From NCBI RefSeq assembly GCF_000002995.4, contig NW_025062476.1, positions 1,495,501-1,559,500 on the forward strand: 64,000 bases of DNA, given 5' to 3'. The position numbers and the translations under genes were made by a program. Positions 1 through 14,008 of this stretch are shown one piece after another. The number at the start of each line of letters is the position of its first letter. Within the stretch, counting starts at the first letter, position 1. The notes beneath the pieces were generated by a model. The model saw nothing but the letters and a program-made list of their open reading frames with translations. It was not told the DNA's origin and did not search any database. This DNA is from Brugia malayi (Eukaryota; Nematoda; Chromadorea; Rhabditida; Onchocercidae).

Positions 1-3000
1 AACAATCGGAAGAAGTTTGTGAAATGAAACGATTTCGAAGTACAAGCAATCAGGATAAAACTAATAGCACTACTACCAGTATCAAAAATAAAAATAATGC
101 TTATAGTATAACGAAATTGTTGGAAAAGAAAGAACCAAGTAGCAGTCGTGCCAGGTTTGAAATTATTTTAGATTAGTTGAATTAAATATATTTTTTTTTT
201 TTTTATTACAGTATTGATTTTTTTATCATTTTTAATGATAAATATTAGCTGTTTATTTTGGATTTTTTTCTTCCTTTTTTTTTTTTTTAACCAGAAATTT
301 ATAAATTTGACAAATGATAATAATTCAATTAGATATCGTTTTTCATTTGCAGCAGTTCATCAGCAAGTGATGATGATAATGGAGCAATTGGTCGCTGTCA
401 TTCCACTGATGATGATGGCAGTCGGTTAGTTTGATCAAATTAAAATTAACTAAAAATTCTTCTCTTTCACTAAAGCAAAAGCTTTTACCACCAAAAATAA
501 ATAAATAAATAAACAAATATAAACAAAAATTAAAGTAATATTGCTCTGAAAACATTTGAAAATGACTTCCTCAAAAGTAGTTTTCTGTTTTTTTTTTTCC
601 TCCATTCACAGCTAATTCAGATGTACTGATTTGGCTGAATTTGGACGTACTGTCACTTGGCCACATTTTTTCGCAGCTGGACCATCAGCTTTTACAATTC
701 CTCATGCAGCTAATTCATTAATAGATTCAAATTCATTTGCTAATGCTATTGCCGCTGCTGCTGTTGGCGCTGATGGACAAGATTTATCACAAGTTCAACA
801 GATTCAAGTTAATAAATAATAATTTCTTTTTATTTCATGTATAATTTTTGTGGCTACAGTGTTATAGTATTATACTATCCTTTATGAAATCAATTAATTT
901 TATATATTTGAAATTATTAATTTGACAATTTATAACAAAAATTCCCATCTTTCATTTTATGCTGTATTTAATTAGTTTAAATTAAACTAATTTCAGAACG
1001 CCTATTTATCATATATTCTTGGTACATCGATGACAGCTGCTGCACCAGTGATACCGCATCACCATCCCCTGCATATCATGGTAGCACCATCCGATACTGG
1101 TACATTTATCATTTTTATCTGCATTTTTTCTTCTGGATCTTAAATAAATTATTTAGTAAATTTCAATAGTAACCACTTCTGCAAGTTTTCAATCCCTTAT
1201 ATATCTTAATCATTTTTTTTTTTTTCAAAACAAAAGTTCTTCGAAATGAATTTTTTCATCTTCAGAATCTTATCGTAACTTTTCTTCAAAATTTAGCATT
1301 TTGAAAAATTGATTTGTGATTTCAAAGTGTTGGCAATTAAACTGTTTGAAAGTTTGATTAGTGCTCAGCAAGTTTTCAATTTAATCGATTTCCTAATCGC
1401 TCATTAGCATTTTTTTGAAGAGTTAAAAATCTGAATATTTAAGAGAAAATTTTCTTCTGAATACCTAAACCTTTTTAATTTAATTTATAAAAGATGAGAG
1501 AAAGAGAGAGAGAGAGAGGGAGAAAGAAGAAAAAAGGAAATGTGAGAGAGGATTTGAATGATGATGATGGAATCGTTAAAAGATGACAGCAGATGTTTCT
1601 AACTGAATGACTAAGTTTGATGAGTAGATACATATATCAAATTATTAAATATGTTAATTTGGTATGTTTATATTTGCTGTAAATAGATGAATGAGCATTA
1701 CTAAATTATTCATTAAAAATTAATTTGCTAAAATTGATATATTCTAATTGTCTTTCTTCTTTAATTAGCCAATATGCGTAGTAATTATTTTGCAAATTCA
1801 TTGTGTCTCTTTTTAAAATTGAATAATTTTCTAATGATTAGGATAAAATGAGAAGAAAAAAAAAATGTCAAATATATGCTAAATAAAGCGATGTAAATGA
1901 TCTGCGAAGCTAAAATTTATGTGGAGATAATTAGAAGTAATTATATCTTGTCATATATTTAAATTAATGGCTGTAGTAAAACAAACGTATAACCCAGTTT
2001 ATAAGCTAAATTTTAGCAAAAGATACAATTAAAATAGTTCAATAATTCAATATTAAATGTATCTTAGAAAAAAAAAAAAAAAAAGAAAGAAAACCATATA
2101 AATAAAGTTTTTTTTTTTTTTTTTTGATAAAATTTCAAAAAATTTTTTAAGTTTTTAATATATTTCTAAGTGTTGAAAATATAGATAAATACAAAGAAAT
2201 CGTTGATCTACATAAAAGTTAAACGAGAAAATTTTTGCAAAACATTTACTTATAAGCATAAATTCATTAACAAAGTTAAAATTTCAAAATGTATCAAATT
2301 TGCATCTATTTCAGATGATAATTTTTCTATCAATTAATGAATTAATTTACCTATCATTGAATTATTCTACCTAACTTTTATACTTTTTCTCTTTCAATTA
2401 TCATCTCATTAACTTAATTAACTTAATGAGATGTTCTCTTTTCATTTCATTTAAATTTTTTCATAAGCAATCATTCCTATAAAGCATTACAGAATGCAAG
2501 TGCTAACTGAAATACAGTACACCGAAAACTTTGATCAAATATTTTATGTATGTATGTTTGTTCTCTCTTCTTTTCTCTTCTCTCTTTCTCGCAGTAATTC
2601 TTCTCTCTCTCTTCCTCTCTCCCTCTCTCTCTCTCTTTGTATGAGTGTGATATTTTCGTTGTGTTTTTAGATGGAGTCTGTCCGTCGACCCAATAAGATT
2701 TTTGGTAACAACAGATGATGATACTTTTATAAAATTGTAGAAATGTTATTAAAGTGAGTGTAAGAGGGAATGATATAGCGTAATATTACGTGATATGACG
2801 TGACGTGACATGACGTAACGTATGTGCTATTTACATTTCTCACCTTTTCACTTTTTTTTTCGCTTGCAAAGCATATATTATTAATCGTTTTTCATTTTCT
2901 TTCAACACTCTTTTCAATATATCTATCTGATGGGAAAGAAATATTTAACAATAAATTGTGAAAATTTTTTTTTTTAATAAAAAGCGAAGGAGAAGAAAAG

Positions 3001-6000
3001 ATGCGTTAAGAAGATGAAAGATAGATAGGGTAGGGTAGGGTAGAACAAAGACAGAGCAGTGCAAAGGGTAGGGTAGAGTAGGGGTAAAGGTAAGAATAGG
3101 GTAGGACAGATGCGGGAAAATCATTTACGTCCGTTTACAATTGCTCATTGACTTATTGCAAATCAACAAATTACCGTTAACAACCACTAACTGATTATAA
3201 TTTCACTGTTAATTTTTAAAAAAGTCTGTAAAAAAGAAAAAGAAAAAAAAAGGAAAACGAGCTTATTATGAAAAAATTTTATGAAATGATAATAATTCTT
3301 ATGGATGCAATAAATTGTAGATGGAATGATTACTTTAATATTTCAATATCATCTGATGGGCTCACCTGATGGACAATACTTAAAAAAAAAAAAAGCATAT
3401 CAATCAGATCTGTGGTGAGAATATTCGATAAATTATAATTTGATATATGATTATTGGTTGGCCTAATTCCACATTTTTAAATTCAATATTACATTTTAGC
3501 TTTAAGTGGATGAAAGAAAAAAAATACACACACATATGAAAAATATTCCATCCAGAAATTATTTTAATTTTGAAAAGAAAAAAGAAAAAAAAAACTTATC
3601 GATTGGTAAGATTCGTTTCAAAATTTAATATAAAAAATTATTTTAAATTTCAAATTTAGATATTTAATTCTTTTTTTTTTTTATTTCGCTACTGTGCTTT
3701 CATTTTTTTTTTTTTTTTTTTTTTTAATTCATCCATTTATTATAATGTTTGTCTTGAAATACTATTAATGATAGATAAAATAAATATATTTAGGAAGGTA
3801 AAAAAGAGTCTTTGCTCTTGAAGTTTAAAAATTAATTAAAATTGACTATTTTGTGCATATATAATGATGATTTACTGCTTTCTCTATAAGGTGGCAATTT
3901 CCGGAACTTTTCTCAGCAATTATAAATATTACATCCTTAATGTGCACATCAATATTCTGTAATTGAAGCTTTCAAAACTAAAATAATTTAGCAATCTAAT
4001 AAATTCTGTACATCTTTTTTTTTTTTAAAAAAAAAAAAAATATGAGAAATATGCTTTCGTCATTGTCAGGGAAAATATTTTAATGATCATTTTTTTTTTC
4101 CATATAATTCTTGTTTTTTAATTTTTGCATTTTGAAAACACTAATTATAAAATATTTAGAAAATATGAGGAAATAAAAGTTTCTGAAAAAAAAAAAGAAG
4201 TCCAAAAGAAAAAATTATTATTATTAGTAATTAGTAATAAGTTATAATTAAACTATTGATTAAATTGATTTAGCTGATAAGCGAAGCTAGGTGATATTAT
4301 TAATTTTAGTTTTCAAAAATCAACTTGAATGATGGCGGGCTTGATTTTTGATTTTTGAGCAAATTGATCGTTTACAAATCTAATGATGTTTGATATGATG
4401 TAGAATTAATGGATGCAATAGTAGTAGTAATAGAGGGCAAAAGCAGCAGGGGACTTTCTCTTAGACAACCCGCGGGTAACTTCAACCTGTGTAACTTTTT
4501 CTGCTTTCTTTTATGGCATAATCGAAATGATTTCATGCAAAATTGATCACAAAAATGACATTGGCATTCAATTTTTGTTTCCATATATACAATTTCCAGA
4601 TTGAAGCAGAAAAGGGAATTTATAATGGTCAAAAATTTTGACCATTAAAAAAAAGAAAAAATAGTTAGCTATATTGAATAATTTACAAATATTTTCAGCA
4701 AAATATTACTTTTTAATTTTTGATCTTTTAAAATAAATCAAAAATTAAAAAAAAAAAAAAAAACAATGGGAAATTTTTGATAAAAATTTTCACAGAAAAA
4801 AAAAATGAAAGAAAAAGAGCAAAATATTAATAACATGTTACAGTACTGTGTAATGAAAGGCTTTTCAAATTATTTCAATGATTTCATCAATAATTTATAG
4901 CTAAAGTTAATTATTTTAAATCTTTTCGTTCTTTTTCTTTTTTTGAAAAGAAAAATTTAGTAATATGATATAATGATTTAAAAAAAAAAAAAAAAAAGAA
5001 AAATGATTTTTTTATTAATCGTTCTCAATTAATTAGGAAATGAAAATGGCTGTCAAAAACATGATTGTAAGTAAGTAAATAAAATTATTCTCATTCATTC
5101 ATTCATTCATAATTTAATTGCATTTCATTTCATTTCATTTCATTTGCATATATTTCTCGTTATTTTTTTCGATTTAACATTTATGTCATCTTCAGCATCC
5201 TTCCAGAAATTTAAATTTATTTTAACAAAAACAACCTGCTAATCGTTTCTTTCCCGTACATAAAATGGATTATTTAATTTGTTCAAAATGGAACATTGAT
5301 GTCGATTGTAATTAACACTAACATTTAAAATGTTAAAATTAAAATTTAAAACGAATTTAAATTCATTTTAAATTTAATTTGATTTTATTAGTGAAAACGG
5401 AAAATATATTAGATTAGTAAATCGTTTGATCAATATGTAAATCAGTTAGCATAGCATATAGTATAAACATATTCGAATGATTGAAGATGAGATTAATTTA
5501 ACATGTGATAAAAGTAAAATATCAAATTATTGCTGTATAAATGAGTAAATAAACCGGATGAGAAAAGTAAATGGTTGATTATCCGGAATTCACATAATAA
5601 TTACAAAAAGCAAAGAAATAATTGATGCAAATAATTTTTATTGCACATTTTTGAATGCTATTTTTATTTGATCAGACTTTCAGACTTATGACTATTCGTC
5701 GTGCGGTCTCTTTTAGATTTAAGAATATTTTAATGGATGATAGGGAATGGAAATGATGGCAATATTGCGCATTCTTTCTCTTTTGTATTCTCATATTTCA
5801 TCGAAGATAATTATTTAAATGATTTTGAGGGAAACGCAACATATGTTTGCTAAATTTGTGATAAATTTTAAAGTTTACTTTTAAATTAACGCAAGAAATT
5901 TTGCGAATAACTCATTTGCAATTAATTTTGTTGCTTAGAACAATTAATCAATCAATCAATCATTCAAACGCAAAATATTTTATCATTATGGATTGAGTAA

Positions 6001-7357
6001 TTTGCTTCGTTTAAAAATAGATTAATTAATTACATGATTTTTCGGCTCAATCAAAGCATTCCACACAATATGTCATCAATGTTGTCGTATATCATTTAAA
6101 CAAAGCATCAAATTTCACATTTAATAGCGCAACAAATTATTTTGATAAAAAAACAAAATTAATTAACTTCCAATTATATATTACAAAAATTAACAATTAT
6201 ATATATATATATTAATATATTTATAAGTAAATTATTTGAAAACAACAACAAGTGAATAAACTAATCACTTCTAAAAAAGAGCACATAAAATTTACAATAT
6301 CCAATTCTTGGCATATAAAAAAGTCAAATTTGAATCTATAAAATTTCAATTCAGTTATCTTAATTTATTTATAACTATAAACTTTTCACTTGTTTATTTA
6401 AATTTCATATAAATTCTATATAATTTTAATTTCTTTTTTTTTTCAACATTGTTTTACAGTATTGTAAAATTACTTCAAACTTAAATCCAACATATTTTTC
6501 AATAATTTCAGTAACTAGGCCAGGTCCATTTGGCCTCTTTCAACTTCCAACAACATCAAACAGCTCTACAGCATCCGATGTTGTTCGTTTGCCAGCAACT
6601 CCGGTATCAAATTCCATGTGTTTATCACCAAATTCATTATCATTGAATAAGAAACAATCAAGGCCTACATTTACTGGTCATCAGGTGAGTTTCTTTCATA
6701 CTTTTATGATAACTTTTTAAATTAAAATTTTAAATCATTTAAAATTTTTAAATCATTGTAAATGATCGATGTTGATTTTTGCTCTCGTAAATACTTCTTA
6801 TAAATTCCAAAAATTTCATTTTCTATTTCCTTGTTTAGTCTAATTCTTTCATTAATTCATTCAGGTATATCAGATAATTAGTCTAGGCTTTTGCATATAA
6901 TTCACAATGATTGATTATACTCCATGCTAATTTATTTTCTTATTTATTTATTCTTTCTTTTTTTTTTTTTTTAAAGATTTTCATGCTAGAGAAGAAATTC
7001 GAGCAAACGAAATATTTAGCCGGATCAGATCGAGCTCAACTTGCTCAAGAGCTAAGCATGAGCGAAAGTCAAGTGAAAGTAAGACTATTTTTTCATTAAT
7101 ACCATTTTTAATTTAATAGCTAAATTTCACAAAATGAAAATGATCAAACATTTTTAGCTTTTTTCTTTTTGACCAATAAAAAAAAAAGTTGTATTTTTTT
7201 TATTTGATATTTACGAAATGAAACTCTTATCAATAATTATATGTTCCAAATTGACTATAAGATAGAAATATTTTTGTCATTGAAATGAATTTTTTTTTTT
7301 TCCCATAGGATTATGAATAATTATTTAAAGCATTTTAATCTAATTCAAATAATCCTA

Positions 7358-7389
<32 letters not shown>

Positions 7390-9172
7390 ATAGCTAATAT
7401 ATTATTAATTGATAAAAGTTTCATTAAATGTATGGTGAAGAAACTGTATTAGAAAGAAAAAGAATTGATAGAATTTACAAATTATGTAAAAATGATAGAT
7501 TAATCTTCGAGAAGAAAGTGAATTTCATAAATTTATATTCCATCAATTGTTGCATCTTAATAAATACATCTGTCTATACATAAACAGATGCTTGCATAAA
7601 TTAGTATCATATGCCGGAAGATATCAATGAAAGAATGATTAATTATAATACAATAAGCTCTCGACATTTTGTTATCTCTATAATTTCATGCTGGAAAATA
7701 ATATTTGATTTAAAATATTTGCAAAAACTTGAAAAAACTTGAAGATGATAACAAGTTTTTGAGTAACATAACAATGTCTTTATTAACTTATTATTATTAG
7801 CATTAGTTTTTATAATTTTAGCTCAATACTTACGATTTAATCAAATATGTACAACCGAAAGATAACTAACCGTGTAGTTAGTTTAAAAAGTTAAACTAAT
7901 TTCTAAAAAATATTAAAAAAAAAAAGTTAACCTAGCTTGGTTATAAGAAAAATATAACTTACTTCCAATAATAACAGTCTCTCTCTCTCTCTCTCCCTCT
8001 CAATATTTATCCTCTCTTGCACCGAAATACTATTGACATATTTCATTTATTTATATATTTTTTTTTCAACCCATTTAGATGCTTTGAGGTAAATTTGAAA
8101 TTTACATAATTTTCATCATAAATCAAATAATTGAAAATATGGAAAAGAGTTTGTTGTTGCTACTAGTTTTATTGATCAATTTAACAATATCACTAATAAT
8201 TTTAGTTTGAAATAATGAAATTGAATTATAATTTTCATGAAAAAAAAAAGGGGATTTAAACACATTTAACAATTATCTAATGATATTATTTAATAATAAT
8301 AATAATAATAATAATAATATAATAATAACAATAATAGCAATAATAACAATAACAGTAATAATAATAATATGATAATAATAGTAATAATAACAGTAATAAT
8401 AATAATAATATGATAATAATAGTAATAGTAACAGTAATAATAATAATAATATGATAATAATAGTAATAGTAACAGTAATAATAATAATAACAGTAATAAT
8501 AATACGATAATAATAATAATATAACAATAATATTCAACAGTTAGTGGGATTGTTTAGATGCGAAAGAGATAGAACAATTTATTGCAAATTCAGTTCAATT
8601 CAATTCAATCAACAACTCGATCATAATTCGGTGCTCCATTCACCATTCATTCATTCAATCATTCATTCATTCATTCATTCATTCATTCATTTAATCATTC
8701 ATTCATTCATTCAATCATCGTATCATCTTCCCTTTCTCCTCTTTGGTGTGATGTTTGTGCGATACGTTATCTATTAAATTTGCTATGTTGCTTGAATAGA
8801 AGAAATAAAGGTAAAAAGGAAAAGCACCGACAATTCCTTTCTCCCTCCCTCTCTCCCTCTCTCTCTCTCTCTCTCTTCTTTCTTCTTTCTTCTTTTCTTC
8901 CGTTATATACGGACATATGTATTTTATTGCAACATCCTGAAAAGTAATGAATAAAATGAAATGAATCAAATGAAATGAAAGGAAGGGAAGGGATTGAGAT
9001 AAATGAGCAAAAGAAAAGAGGGAATTACTTATGTGCTATGCAAATTTTCATACAATGATTAAATAATTTAGAAAAAATAAAGAATCAACCTTAAAAAAAA
9101 GTTTTCATTTCAATTTTGAAGAAATTTTTTTTTTCCCAACACATTAAAGCTAAATTACTAGTAATCAATTAA

Positions 9173-9203
<31 letters not shown>

Positions 9204-10932
9204 CAATTTTTTCGAATAAAAGGAAAAATAATTTTATAAAAGTGAAATTGGTTTGATGAGCAAGAAAATACATATAAATGAGAGAAGTATTTTTGCGCCT
9301 TAAAATCTTTACAAGTTTATTCATGAACAATGTGACAATTGCTATTTTGTATGTTATCTTAGAATTAATTAATCTTTCAATATTTTAATTTTGTGCTGAT
9401 TAATTACAATTAATTAGCTTATCTTATCATTTGATATTATCAAATATTTTATAATGTCAATATAATCACTATACCATATAGTTTAAAAACTAGCAAAGAA
9501 AAGTAAATAAATAAATGATTGAATATTTAATTTTATTTGTTTTTTTTTTTTTTTGATTTACAATAATTTTTATTATTTTAATATTTCATTTCTTCTTGAT
9601 AGAAAATTAAGCAGATAGAATAGCATAAAATATCAAATATCATTTCTTAATTTGTTAGTTTTTATGGCTTTTTTGTCTAATTATAGATTATAAATGGAAG
9701 TATTTATTCTTAAATATATCCATTTTGAATTTCAAAAAAGAAAAAATTAATTCAAATTGAAGCAATAAGGCTGAATTACTAATAAATAACAATTAGCCCT
9801 GTAAAATGATGCTCACTTATGGATTACGGTAAACACAGACATTATATGACCAAATTAGTTTTCCTTTTTTTTTTTTTTTTTTTTTAAATTTAATCTTAAG
9901 CTATGATCTATTTTAAATTAGTATTTTGTTGGAATAAATGTTTGATAGTGAAATGATATAAGCATACATATATAATAATTATATTTTATAATCCGTAAAA
10001 AAAAAAAAAAAAATTAATAGAAATATTTTTCATTTTTCATTTAAATTCACTTAAAAATCTGAAAATTTTTTTTTTTTTTTTTGATTGAATTTTAAAAATT
10101 ATTTATACATAGACATTGAGAATTATGAAAATAATAATATTAGAAAATAAGAAGAAAAAAGAAATTGTAGATTGCTATTCATAGTTTCCCATTTTGAGTC
10201 TCATGAGTAAAATTTAATTTTGAATTTGATGACTTACCCATTAGATGGTAATGTAATTGTAATCTTTTGCCGTTCCACAAATAGACTTTTTGAAGATAGG
10301 AAAATGTTTTCAGTTAAAAATGAAAAAAAAAAAAAAAAAAACGAGAGAGAGGGAGGAGAGGAGAGAGAAAAAATGAAGTATTAAAAATGCTTACATCTCA
10401 TCTTAGATCGTTTTTTTTTTTCATCACATTTCATTTAAATTTATCATCTTTCATAAAATAAACTTTAAAAAAAAGATAAAATCATCACTTAAAACTGTAT
10501 TACATTTATTTATAATATTATTACTGGGAAATCAATTTTAAAATTCTTTTTTTTGTAAATTTTTGATTTTGTGCTTTTTTTTTTTCTCAACTATTTAGTA
10601 TCATGGTACTTTGATGATAACTAATCATACAAACTTTATCAGTTTGAAAGATAACTTAAAATTTTAGAAAAACGTTTTTGATTAGTTTTTTTTTTTTTGG
10701 TACCACTCGGTTGGTTATTAATTACCACCTGTTTTACACATCACTGTTGACATCTTAATGACATAATTTATAGAGGTTACAATTTCAGGTGTGGTTTCAA
10801 AATCGACGTACAAAGTGGCGGAAAAAAGAAGCAGCAGATAATGCATTAGTGAAACGAGGTGAAACGCTTGATTCGACGGGACGTTCACAGCAGCTACGTG
10901 GTTTAGCATCGTTTCTATCACCGTCACGTTGA
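1..10932 (+). CDS. cog-1: COG-1 / Nkx6-family homeobox transcription factor (5' end outside window)
   Basis: Homeodomain transcriptional regulator, nuclear; in C. elegans COG-1 specifies vulval cells and the ASE taste-neuron fate. Exons that join in frame: <1-154, 353-424 (acceptor could be 3 nt later), 621-807, 997-1099, 6512-6684, 6977-7078, 10789-10932 (TGA). The first exons give a low-complexity Ser/Asn/Asp-rich N-terminal region containing [12 protein letters not shown], possibly a repressor-type motif, then an Ala/His-rich stretch. The homeodomain runs over the last three exons: RPTFTGHQ, then [18 protein letters not shown], then helix 3 [13 protein letters not shown], followed by the Nkx6/COG-1-type extension [10 protein letters not shown] and a short tail. 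Residues after helix 2 ([12 protein letters not shown]) match COG-1 almost exactly. The reading frame enters at base 3, so upstream coding sequence lies outside the window. Introns of 5.4 and 3.7 kb interrupt it. Identity sure; the first two exon boundaries are less so. Confidence 0.9.
2780..2822. promoter_or_regulatory. Cluster of TGACGT-like (CRE/bZIP-type) motifs
   Basis: Within about 40 bases of the large cog-1 intron the string TGACGT occurs three times, together with the related forms TGATAT and TGACAT, in an imperfect 5-6 base repeat. TGACGT is the half-site of CREB/ATF bZIP proteins. It may equally be a degenerate short tandem repeat; function is not shown. Confidence 0.25.
3026..3110. 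repeat. Imperfect GGGTA / TAGGG short tandem repeat
   Basis: Purine-rich run of GGGTAGGGTAGGGTAG type, degenerating downstream. It resembles vertebrate-type telomere repeats only loosely and does not match the nematode TTAGGC telomere unit. Confidence 0.7.
8285..8530. repeat. AAT/AAC trinucleotide microsatellite with longer-period structure
   Basis: About 245 bases of AAT/TAA triplets. Interruptions (ACAGTAATAATAA, ATGATAATAATAGTAATAG) recur about every 35-50 bases, so the array has a second, longer period. Long open frames on the minus strand are only runs of Leu/Ile/Tyr codons and are not a gene. Confidence 0.9.
8637..8718. repeat. ATTC tetranucleotide microsatellite
   Basis: Roughly 80 bases of CATT/ATTC units with a few ATTTAATC and ATTCAATC interruptions, inside the second large cog-1 intron. 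Confidence 0.9.
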
Positions 10933-11006
10933 AACACGTATCTATTACAAATTTACTTTTTTCATCGTTTAATTGTTTGATAGATGAATCAGTGGATAGT
11001 TGAACA

Positions 11007-11012
11007 AATAAA
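11007..11012 (+). terminator. Candidate polyadenylation signal of cog-1
   Basis: AATAAA 75 bases after the cog-1 stop codon, the first such hexamer downstream. Confidence 0.5.
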
Positions 11013-12500
11013 TTTCGTATTTTCAATATTACAAAGATCAATTTTAACTTGGAAAATTAATTTTAAAATCTTTCAATTTCTTCATTTTTGTTCAATTCCC
11101 TCATTTTCATTATATCCCATCATGTCAAATAATCTTTTGGTTGTATGTGTCCTACAAACATACACACATACACACACACACACACATGCAAACATACATA
11201 CATACAAAAAAAAAAAAAAAAAGTAATATTTCATACTGATTTATTTGATCAAATGAATGAATTATTGTAGTATATGATCTCTGATCTCGATGCTAATCGC
11301 TAATTTGCATATTATCATCATTCTTTAATTGTGTGTTCTATAATCAATCGTCAAGTTTTTATTAGATTTATTTGATGAAAAATTTCAATGAATTTACGTA
11401 TTTCACGTGGGTCTATCCGTGGTTGTGTTTTCTTTTTCTGTTTTTTTTTTTCTTTTTGTATTCAAATGCAAATATCTAAGTTAAATGAAATTATTTTCGT
11501 TTCATTACTAAATTTTTTTCAATTTAATTACCATTCATTTTTTGTATATACAAAAAAAAAAAAAAAAAAAATTACTATACAAAAATATTTTTTTTTCTTA
11601 ATTTTATACGCTCAAGAGCTTACCTTTTTTCATGTTTTCTTTGTGCTATGCTTCTTTTTTTTTTTTTTTTTTTGTTTTAAAGTAATTAATTTATCACTTA
11701 TAGCTGTAGGGAATGAATTACACTTCCAATAAAATAGAATTTGATTGTAAAAATGAAAGAAAAAGAAAACACCTAGAAAATATATATTAAATTCAGAGCA
11801 AAATTTTTCACATCTAACTTTAATCAATTTTACAAAAAATCTTTTAAAATTTTACGAATTTTTTTTTTTGTCACTTTTTTGTCATAAGTATGCCTTATTG
11901 AAAAAAATCTACAGCCTGGCATTATTTATAATTTTAATTTCGTGATATCTTATAAACAGGTATATATATTTATTTATTTATTTATATATACCTTTAAAAT
12001 AATTGCTAAAAAAAAGAAATGTGACAGTTTAATTGTGCAATAAGAAAGTAATGCAAAAAATTAGAAATTTATTTTAGTGTTATTATTACAGGTGTTTCAA
12101 ATATACAAAAAATTAGAAATAAAGAAGTCTTTGTGTTATGAATAGTTGAAAACAGTATTAAAATTTTCTGTTATTTTCTGGGTTCAGTTGTTTTCAGGAA
12201 AACAAAAATGTAACAATTCATTCTCAAATTTTCTGTTTTAACATCGTCAAAAAATATTGAAGTGGTAATGTTGAATTAAGTAATATTTACATTTAAAACG
12301 ATGTATTTGTATCAAAAAAAAAAAGAATCCTTTTTTGTTAAATTTAAGATCAAAAATCATAATTAACAATAGAAGATGAAATTTATAATGAATAAAACCT
12401 GAAAAATGAACATTATTTGATGAATAATTTGAATCAAACCTTACTAAAATAGTTATCATTTGATGTGATAACTTATTTTATGAAATAAAACTAAACAATA
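11013..12500. other. Intergenic region between cog-1 and the convergent TTR gene
   Basis: Convergent 3' ends. AT-rich with a CA-repeat (about 11158-11185) and poly-T/poly-A runs. The open stretches at 11388-11732 and 12247-12459 are Phe/Lys-rich products of homopolymers. No gene seen. Confidence 0.6.
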
Positions 12501-13972
12501 TTAATTAATACAGTCACGTGTTTCACCAGGAAATTTACTGGATAAATTAAGAACACCAATATCAAATGCTTCACCTGCTTTCTCACCTTCAACAATGGAA
12601 CTTTTTGGAATTTTAATTGATACTTTTCGTGAACAATCCTGCAATTAATTGAAATTTATCGCAAATAATTTATACTTTCTAGAAACTTTTAGAGAATTAT
12701 TAAAATAAATGAGAATACTTTCTTATGGCATTTGTATATTTAAATGAAATAATATTATCATCTTCTAGAAGTTATCATTTTAATCATCAATTTCTCACTT
12801 AATCATTTTTCTTATCATTTTTCAATATTCTTTAGCATTATCACAGTGTGAAATATAAATTTTGCTTATCAAATATTTGGCAATTCAAAAAAAAAAAAAT
12901 GTGTCAAACTTATGAATTTGAAACTTCCACAAAATATTACTCACCAATCAATAAGTGATCTATGCATATACTATTTGGCAAATTAAAGGGATCATTTTTG
13001 ATTTATAAAATTTTCGAGAAATTTCCTTTCTGATAAGCATTATCAGAAGATCACCAGATTATCAGTGATGTAAATTCGAAAAGTTAAAAGATCAAATATT
13101 AATAAAATAATTAATTCAAGAAAAATTTTTGTTTTTTTTTTTTTTGAAAAATTTTTTAAATAAAATATATTTAACCTTATGTCCATCATTGCAATTGTGA
13201 TAAATATTTAATTTAGGATCAATTGGTGTAATTTCAGTTTCTGTACCATTTAATGAAAATTCACCATTTTTATCAGTTCTTCCTTGAGCCATTAGATCGT
13301 CTAAGCCAACTACAATTTAAATTTTATAAATATTAAAAAATATGTATACATAAATATTAGAAAAAATATTAGAATTTCAAAAATAAAAAATATTCATAAA
13401 TTTGAATTTTATAAATTTCATGTAAAAAAATTATATTAGAATTTGAATTTCATAAAAAACACAAATACTGAATTATAATATATTCATAAAAAACAATAAA
13501 TACTGAATTACAAAAAAAAAAAAAAAAGAAATTAATTAATTAAAAATATTAAAAAACAGCTTAATTGCAAACCAAATATATTATTATTATCAATCCTACG
13601 AATATATTAAATTTATAAAACTTAGAAATTAATAATTATGAATGATTAATAGACTGGAATAAATAGGAATATTTCCAGTAAGTTAAGGAAGCTATCATAA
13701 TAAATTGAAAAGTGAAAGAAGCAAATGTTTATTTTTTTTTTTTTTGAATTATACTAAAATTTCACTTAAATTTTTCTAAAAATAAAAAACAAACCATCAA
13801 CATCGTAGAGTTTAACTTTTATATTAGCAGCTGGTTCACCGTTGCACAATAATTTACCTTTTACAGCTACACTTTGCTCGGTACCAGGATGAAATAAGCT
13901 AGCTAATTTTGCCACAGGTAATGATACTACTAGTAGTAGTGCTAGTAATAGTAGTAAAGTGGAAGAATTCAT
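12501..13972 (-). CDS. Transthyretin-like family (TTR) secreted protein
   Basis: Member of the nematode-specific transthyretin-like family: small secreted proteins with a transthyretin-type beta-sandwich fold, often found in parasite secretions; ligand usually unknown. Minus-strand exons 13972-13795, 13309-13176 and 12638-12501 join in phase (1 then 0) to give 149 residues, a normal family length. Residues 1-23 are a Leu-rich signal peptide (MNSSTLLLLLALLLVV). The mature part has QSVAVKGKLLCNGEPA, VKLYDVD, the family signature LMAQGRTDKNGEFSLNG, then PIDPKLNIYHNCNDGHK and a final exon DCSRKVSIKIPKSS. Cysteines in LLCNG, HNCND, DCSRK and near the C-terminus could form two disulfides. The start lies one base after a TTTTAG acceptor, as expected for trans-splicing. 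The large repeat upstream crowds its promoter. Family certain; which ttr paralogue is not determinable. Confidence 0.93.
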
Positions 13973-13973
13973 A

Positions 13974-13982
13974 CTAAAATAT
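13974..13982 (-). promoter_or_regulatory. Spliced-leader acceptor site of the TTR gene
   Basis: On the minus strand ATATTTTAG ends one base before the TTR start codon. A perfect 3' splice site this close to the ATG is typical of nematode trans-splicing. A cis-intron in the 5' UTR is the alternative. Confidence 0.6.
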
Positions 13983-14008
13983 TTAAATAAAATTACTTCA
14001 CATAAATA

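Larger units (their letters stand above)
1100..6511 (+). other. Large cog-1 intron (5.4 kb)
   Basis: No coding exon recognised. Holds homopolymer runs, GA/CT tracts (about 1497-1530 and 2570-2640), a TGACGT-rich patch at 2780-2822, a GGGTA-rich patch at 3026-3110 and short ATTC/ATTTC repeats at 5090-5145. The open stretch at 4372-4632 on the minus strand has no homology I recognise. Large introns in homeobox genes often carry enhancers, but nothing here proves one. Confidence 0.6.
7079..10788 (+). other. Large cog-1 intron splitting the homeodomain before VWFQN
   Basis: 3.7-kb intron placed between the Lys ending the SESQVK segment and the Val starting recognition helix 3. Contains CT tracts (7364-7390, 7977-8000, 8842-8876), an AAT-type microsatellite, an ATTC microsatellite and many poly-A/T runs. 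No exon is needed between the flanking exons, because the homeodomain is complete without one. Confidence 0.75.

Noticed and set aside
3026..3110. Telomere-like GGGTA repeats
   Set aside because: Nematode telomeres are TTAGGC; this is a short degenerate purine repeat.
8273..8537. Leu/Ile/Tyr-rich minus-strand open frames
   Set aside because: Trinucleotide microsatellite read in two frames.
10718..11041. 107-codon minus-strand open frame
   Set aside because: Antisense of the last cog-1 homeodomain exon.
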